A program made the position numbers and the translations under genes. A stretch of DNA of 7,194 nt from Oscillibacter sp. (GTDB lineage: Bacteria; Bacillota; Clostridia; Oscillospirales; Oscillospiraceae): positions 1 to 7,194 of the forward strand of contig JAKSQE010000065.1 of the NCBI GenBank assembly GCA_024404295.1, read 5' to 3'. The notes beneath the pieces are model-generated. The model had not been told where the DNA came from. It did no database searches and saw only the letters and a program-made list of their open reading frames with translations. This document shows positions 4,930 to 7,194 of the stretch, one piece after another. Position 1 is the stretch's first letter; each line of letters begins with the position of its first letter.

Positions 4930-5044
4930 GGGCATTCCTCCCTCTCCGTTTCTCCAGACTATGACCGGGCGGGGAGATGGGTTCGCACGGAAGCAAAAGA
5001 ATCTGTAAAAATTTTATGACCCCCTTTTATTTCGTACTGTAATA

Positions 5045-5053
5045 TGTTAAAAT
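5045..5053 (+). promoter_or_regulatory. Candidate extended -10 promoter for the yerC-like operon
   Basis: TGTTAAAAT at 5045-5053 (TGn plus TAAAAT) lies in an AT-rich stretch; the -35 at 17 bp (TTTTAT, 5025-5030) is poor. Transcription would begin near 5060, which would place ATG 5044 outside the mRNA and supports the later start at 5101. A short hairpin (CTGGT 5071-5075 with ATCAG 5082-5086) would then sit in the leader. The other bases of 4936-5100 show no gene. Confidence 0.4.
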
Positions 5054-5100
5054 ATGAAAGGAATCTATTTCTGGTTCAGGAATCAGCTTTTGGAAAGGAC

Positions 5101-5406
5101 ATGTATGATATGATTCGAATTGGAAAGAAAGAAAAGAGCGACCTGCTGTATAAGGCAATCCTTGAGCTCAAGAGTGAGGAAGAGTGCTACAACTTCTTCC
5201 AGGACCTGTGCACGGTGTCTGAGCTTCGTTCTATGGAGCAGCGCTTTGCTGTGGCTTCCATGTTGGACGACGGCGTGATTTACAGCGATATTCTGGAACA
5301 GACAGGTGCCTCCAGCGCAACCATCAGTCGTGTGAATCGTTCTCTGAGCTATGGTACCGGCGCTTATACGCAGATTTTCGAGCGAATCAAGAATAAACAG
5401 GCATGA
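5101..5406 (+). CDS. YerC/YecD family TrpR-like DNA-binding protein, 101 aa
   Basis: A small helical DNA-binding protein of the TrpR/YerC/YecD family, whose member in Bacillus is poorly characterised. The family core is easy to follow: LKSEEECYNFFQDLCTVSE (residues 23-41), then SMEQRFAVASMLDDG (44-58) and the helix-turn-helix YSDILEQTGASSATISRVNR (61-80), ending SLSYGTGAY. ATG 5101 gives 101 residues, near the usual length of about 100. It has GGAAAGGA just upstream, with tight spacing for its 3' half. ATG 5110 is a possible alternative. The open frame extends back to ATG 5044, but those residues have no family match and no ribosome site. The gene leads an apparent operon, its stop overlapping the methyltransferase start. 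It could regulate that operon or tryptophan genes; the ligand is unknown. Confidence 0.87.
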   Translation: MYDMIRIGKKEKSDLLYKAILELKSEEECYNFFQDLCTVSELRSMEQRFAVASMLDDGVIYSDILEQTGASSATISRVNRSLSYGTGAYTQIFERIKNKQA

Positions 5407-6155
5407 GCAGCTATGACGCATTGGCCTCCAGCTATGATGGTCTGATGGCCGACGGCAGTTATTTGGCTCGGGCAGACTATCTCTGTCGTACTTTCGATAA
5501 GAGCCGAATCCCGGTGCACACCGTGCTGGATTTGGCCTGCGGCACCGGTACCATTGCGTGCCTACTGGCTCAGCGGGGTTATCAGGTGACTGCAACGGAT
5601 GCTTCAGAGGAAATGTTGACGCAAGCTATGCAAAAAGCGGCGGTATTGGAAGAACCGCCGCTGTTTTTGCTGCAATCCATGCCTCGACTGCATTTACTGG
5701 AACAGGTGGACGCAGTGGTGTCTACTTTGGACTCTCTGAATTATCTGACCCGTGTGCGGGATTTGCAAAATACCTTCCACAAGGTATATGGGGTACTGAA
5801 GCCCGGCGGCGCATTCGTCTTTGATGTGAATACACCGTATAAACTGCGCCGCATGGATTGCCAGATGTACATGGATGAGACGGAGGAGAGTTACTGCGTT
5901 TGGCGCACATTCTTCTCTGAAAAGACACAGATCTGCACCTATCAGGTGGATCTGTTCCGCTTGCTACCCAATGAAACCTGGGAACGGGATTACGAGGAAC
6001 ATCGGGAACGGGCCTGGAACGAAGATCAAATTCGTGCATTTCTGGAGGATGCAGGATTTACCAAAATCGTTGTGACCGGTGATATGACGCATCGCAAGCC
6101 AAAGGACACGGAGGATCGTTGGGTGTGGCGGTGCGAAAAACCCATGAGAGGATAA
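5403..6155 (+). CDS. Class I SAM-dependent methyltransferase, 250 aa
   Basis: A soluble Rossmann-fold methyltransferase using S-adenosylmethionine; the acceptor is not identifiable. Motif I, VLDLACGTGT, is at residues 41-50. The acidic residue that binds the ribose is Asp66 in VTATDAS, motif II-like VDAVVSTLDSLNYL is at 102-115, and the motif-III region LKPGGAFVFDVN is at 132-143. The C-terminal half has a W/Y-rich stretch (SYCVWRTFF, ETWERDYEEHRER) and the GFTKIVVTGD strand, as in the YqeM-like/UbiE-like group common in Firmicutes. ATG 5403 overlaps the TGA of the yerC-like gene in the sequence ATGA, so translation is probably coupled. The hslO start follows 10 bp after its stop. The length is normal and no motif is missing. 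Confidence 0.9.
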   Translation: MSSYDALASSYDGLMADGSYLARADYLCRTFDKSRIPVHTVLDLACGTGTIACLLAQRGYQVTATDASEEMLTQAMQKAAVLEEPPLFLLQSMPRLHLLEQVDAVVSTLDSLNYLTRVRDLQNTFHKVYGVLKPGGAFVFDVNTPYKLRRMDCQMYMDETEESYCVWRTFFSEKTQICTYQVDLFRLLPNETWERDYEEHRERAWNEDQIRAFLEDAGFTKIVVTGDMTHRKPKDTEDRWVWRCEKPMRG

Positions 6156-6165
6156 CAAAAGAAAC

Positions 6166-7053
6166 ATGAGTGATCAGTTGGTTCGAGCCATCTCCAAAGA
6201 TGGATATGTAAAAGCGGTGGCAGTTTCCACGCGAAACTTGACCGAGCGCGCACGCCAAATTCATAAGACATTGCCGGTGGCTACGGCTGCCTTGGGCCGC
6301 CTGTTGGCGGCAGGTTCCATGATGGGCAACGCGCTGAAAGGCGACGGCGCCAGTGTGACCTTGCAGATCAAGGGTGGCGGCCCGCTGGGGAAGATTCTGG
6401 TGGTGTCTGACAACGAGGGCAATGTCCGTGGCAGTATTGACAATCCGCAGGTAGATCTGCCCTTGCGCGGCGATGGAAAGCTGAATGTTGGTGCAGCAGT
6501 TGGATGCGACGGTACGCTGACGGTCATCAAAGACCTGAATATGAAAGAACCTTATGTGGGCAGCGTTGGCTTGCTGGGCGGCGAGATCGCCGAGGATCTG
6601 GCGGCCTACTTTGTGGAGTCTGAGCAGATCCCTTCTGCATGCGGTTTGGGCGTTCTGGTGGATCGTGATCAGAGTGTCCTGGCGGCCGGCGGTTATCTGA
6701 TCCAGCTGCTGCCCGGTGCCTCTGACGATATTATCACCAAGGTTGAAGGCGGCATTATGGCTGCCGGTTCGGTAACTTCTTTGCTGCGGGACGATCCGGA
6801 TCCTGAAACGATGCTCCGCAAGGTCATGAGTGATTTCGATTTGGAAATTCTGGAGACCACACCGGTGGAGTATCGTTGCTATTGCAGTCGTGAGCGCATG
6901 GAACGCGCGTTGATCAGCCTTGGCCCTACCCAGTTAGCAGAACTGATTGAGGAACAGGGCGAAGTGGAACTGACCTGCCAGTTCTGCGATAATGTGCAGC
7001 ACTTTTCCAAAGAGGAACTGCAGAGTTTCTTGGATGCTATGAGGAAAAAATAA
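6166..7053 (+). CDS. hslO: Hsp33 redox-regulated chaperone HslO, 295 aa
   Basis: Hsp33 is a cytosolic holdase activated by oxidation and unfolding of its zinc centre. The N-terminal core (about 1-230) shows the family landmarks: LGRLLAAGSMM near residue 44, the GGGPLGKILV region, and GYLIQLLPGA (about 176-185). The C-terminal redox switch is complete: C-Y-C at 238 and 240, then C-Q-F-C at 271-274, with 30 residues between the pairs, within the usual range. Cys114 and Cys159 are extra. ATG 6166 is 10 bp after the methyltransferase stop. The best ribosome site, AGAGGA (6147-6152), is rather far (13 nt), so coupling to the upstream gene is likely. No hairpin terminator is visible between the stop codon and the tRNA promoter. 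Confidence 0.96.
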   Translation: MSDQLVRAISKDGYVKAVAVSTRNLTERARQIHKTLPVATAALGRLLAAGSMMGNALKGDGASVTLQIKGGGPLGKILVVSDNEGNVRGSIDNPQVDLPLRGDGKLNVGAAVGCDGTLTVIKDLNMKEPYVGSVGLLGGEIAEDLAAYFVESEQIPSACGLGVLVDRDQSVLAAGGYLIQLLPGASDDIITKVEGGIMAAGSVTSLLRDDPDPETMLRKVMSDFDLEILETTPVEYRCYCSRERMERALISLGPTQLAELIEEQGEVELTCQFCDNVQHFSKEELQSFLDAMRKK

Positions 7054-7081
7054 AAAAGAAGAAAAATTTGTGGAATTAGGG

Positions 7082-7110
7082 TTGACAGATGCTGGTTGTT
7101 TGCATATAAT
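7082..7110 (+). promoter_or_regulatory. Consensus sigma-A promoter for the tRNA gene
   Basis: TTGACA (7082-7087), 17-bp spacer, TATAAT (7105-7110): both hexamers and the spacing match the consensus exactly. Transcription should start near 7117, about 24 nt before the tRNA. A perfect promoter is what a stable RNA gene would carry. Confidence 0.92.
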
Positions 7111-7117
7111 AGTCATT

Positions 7118-7132
7118 GCCGTTTGAGACGGC
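7118..7132 (+). other. Short hairpin in the tRNA leader
   Basis: GCCGT (7118-7122) pairs with ACGGC (7128-7132) around the loop TTGAG, so the precursor would start with a small stem-loop just before the tRNA 5' end. It may protect the leader or help processing. It is too short to be sure. Confidence 0.35.
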
Positions 7133-7140
7133 GAAGACCT

Positions 7141-7194
7141 GGGAGCATAGCTCAGCTGGTTAGAGCACCTGCCTTACAAGCAGGGGGTCACTGG
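7141..7194 (+). tRNA. tRNA-Val (TAC anticodon), 3' part outside window
   Basis: The acceptor strand is GGGAGCA (7141-7147). The D arm is GCTC/GAGC (7150-7153, 7163-7166) with the loop AGCTGGTTA. The anticodon stem is CCTGC/GCAGG (7168-7172, 7180-7184) around CTTACAA. The anticodon TAC at 7175-7177 reads valine codons. The window ends in the T-arm region, so the acceptor 3' strand cannot be checked. More tRNA or rRNA genes may follow, since a strong promoter stands in front. Confidence 0.93.

Noticed and set aside
5044..5100. Upstream ATG for the yerC-like gene
   Set aside because: No ribosome site, residues unlike the family, and the likely -10 element overlaps it.
5083..5595. Reverse-strand open frame opposite yerC and the methyltransferase
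   Set aside because: It lies opposite two clearly identified genes and shows no domain or ribosome site.

Overview
The window looks like a chromosomal segment of an endospore-lineage Firmicute (class Clostridia, probably an Oscillospiraceae/Ruminococcaceae-type gut bacterium). The evidence is the tail of spoIVB close to spo0A, a stand-alone TSCPD protein, a glycine-riboswitch-controlled sodium:amino-acid symporter, and the run yerC-like gene / methyltransferase / hslO. The placement is inference from gene content and codon style; no phylogenetic marker is present. I see no mobile element, CRISPR array or phage gene. This is mostly ordinary core genome with one conspicuous anomaly, the state of spo0A.

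Layout. 2-298 (+) is the catalytic C-terminus of the SpoIVB protease, cut by the window edge. A 13-bp bidirectional hairpin terminator separates it from a convergent NUDIX hydrolase (336-899, -). A divergent intergenic region (900-1113) holds the NUDIX promoter and a perfect 0A box. It is followed by spo0A, whose first 14 codons are separated from the rest by an in-frame TAG (1156-1158). The remaining 1168-1893 frame has an intact effector domain but a receiver domain lacking the usual phosphorylation residues. A terminator closes it. Next is a small monocistronic TSCPD-domain gene (2018-2269) with its own promoter and terminator.

2314-2778 is non-coding: an inverted repeat, a good sigma-A-type promoter, a tandem glycine riboswitch and an intrinsic terminator. 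These precede an alanine/glycine:cation symporter (2779-4185), which shows very strong codon bias. A strong terminator lies between it and a convergent gene (4240-4929, -) for a cytoplasmic DUF3298/RsiV-C-terminal-like protein. Then come a TrpR-like YerC regulator (5101-5406), a SAM-dependent methyltransferase overlapping it by 4 bp (5403-6155), and the Hsp33 chaperone gene hslO (6166-7053), apparently one operon. The window ends with a consensus promoter and the first 54 nt of a tRNA-Val(TAC).

How the genes work together. spoIVB and spo0A belong to sporulation (mother-cell/forespore signalling and the master regulator), although a NUDIX gene now lies between them. The symporter leader should let glycine level set transporter expression. 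The YerC-MT-HslO group pairs a putative DNA-binding regulator with a methyltransferase and a redox-activated chaperone. The main thing to check is whether spo0A is a dying gene, is re-initiated downstream of the TAG, or is a sequence error. The altered phospho-acceptor site supports real functional change in this regulator.
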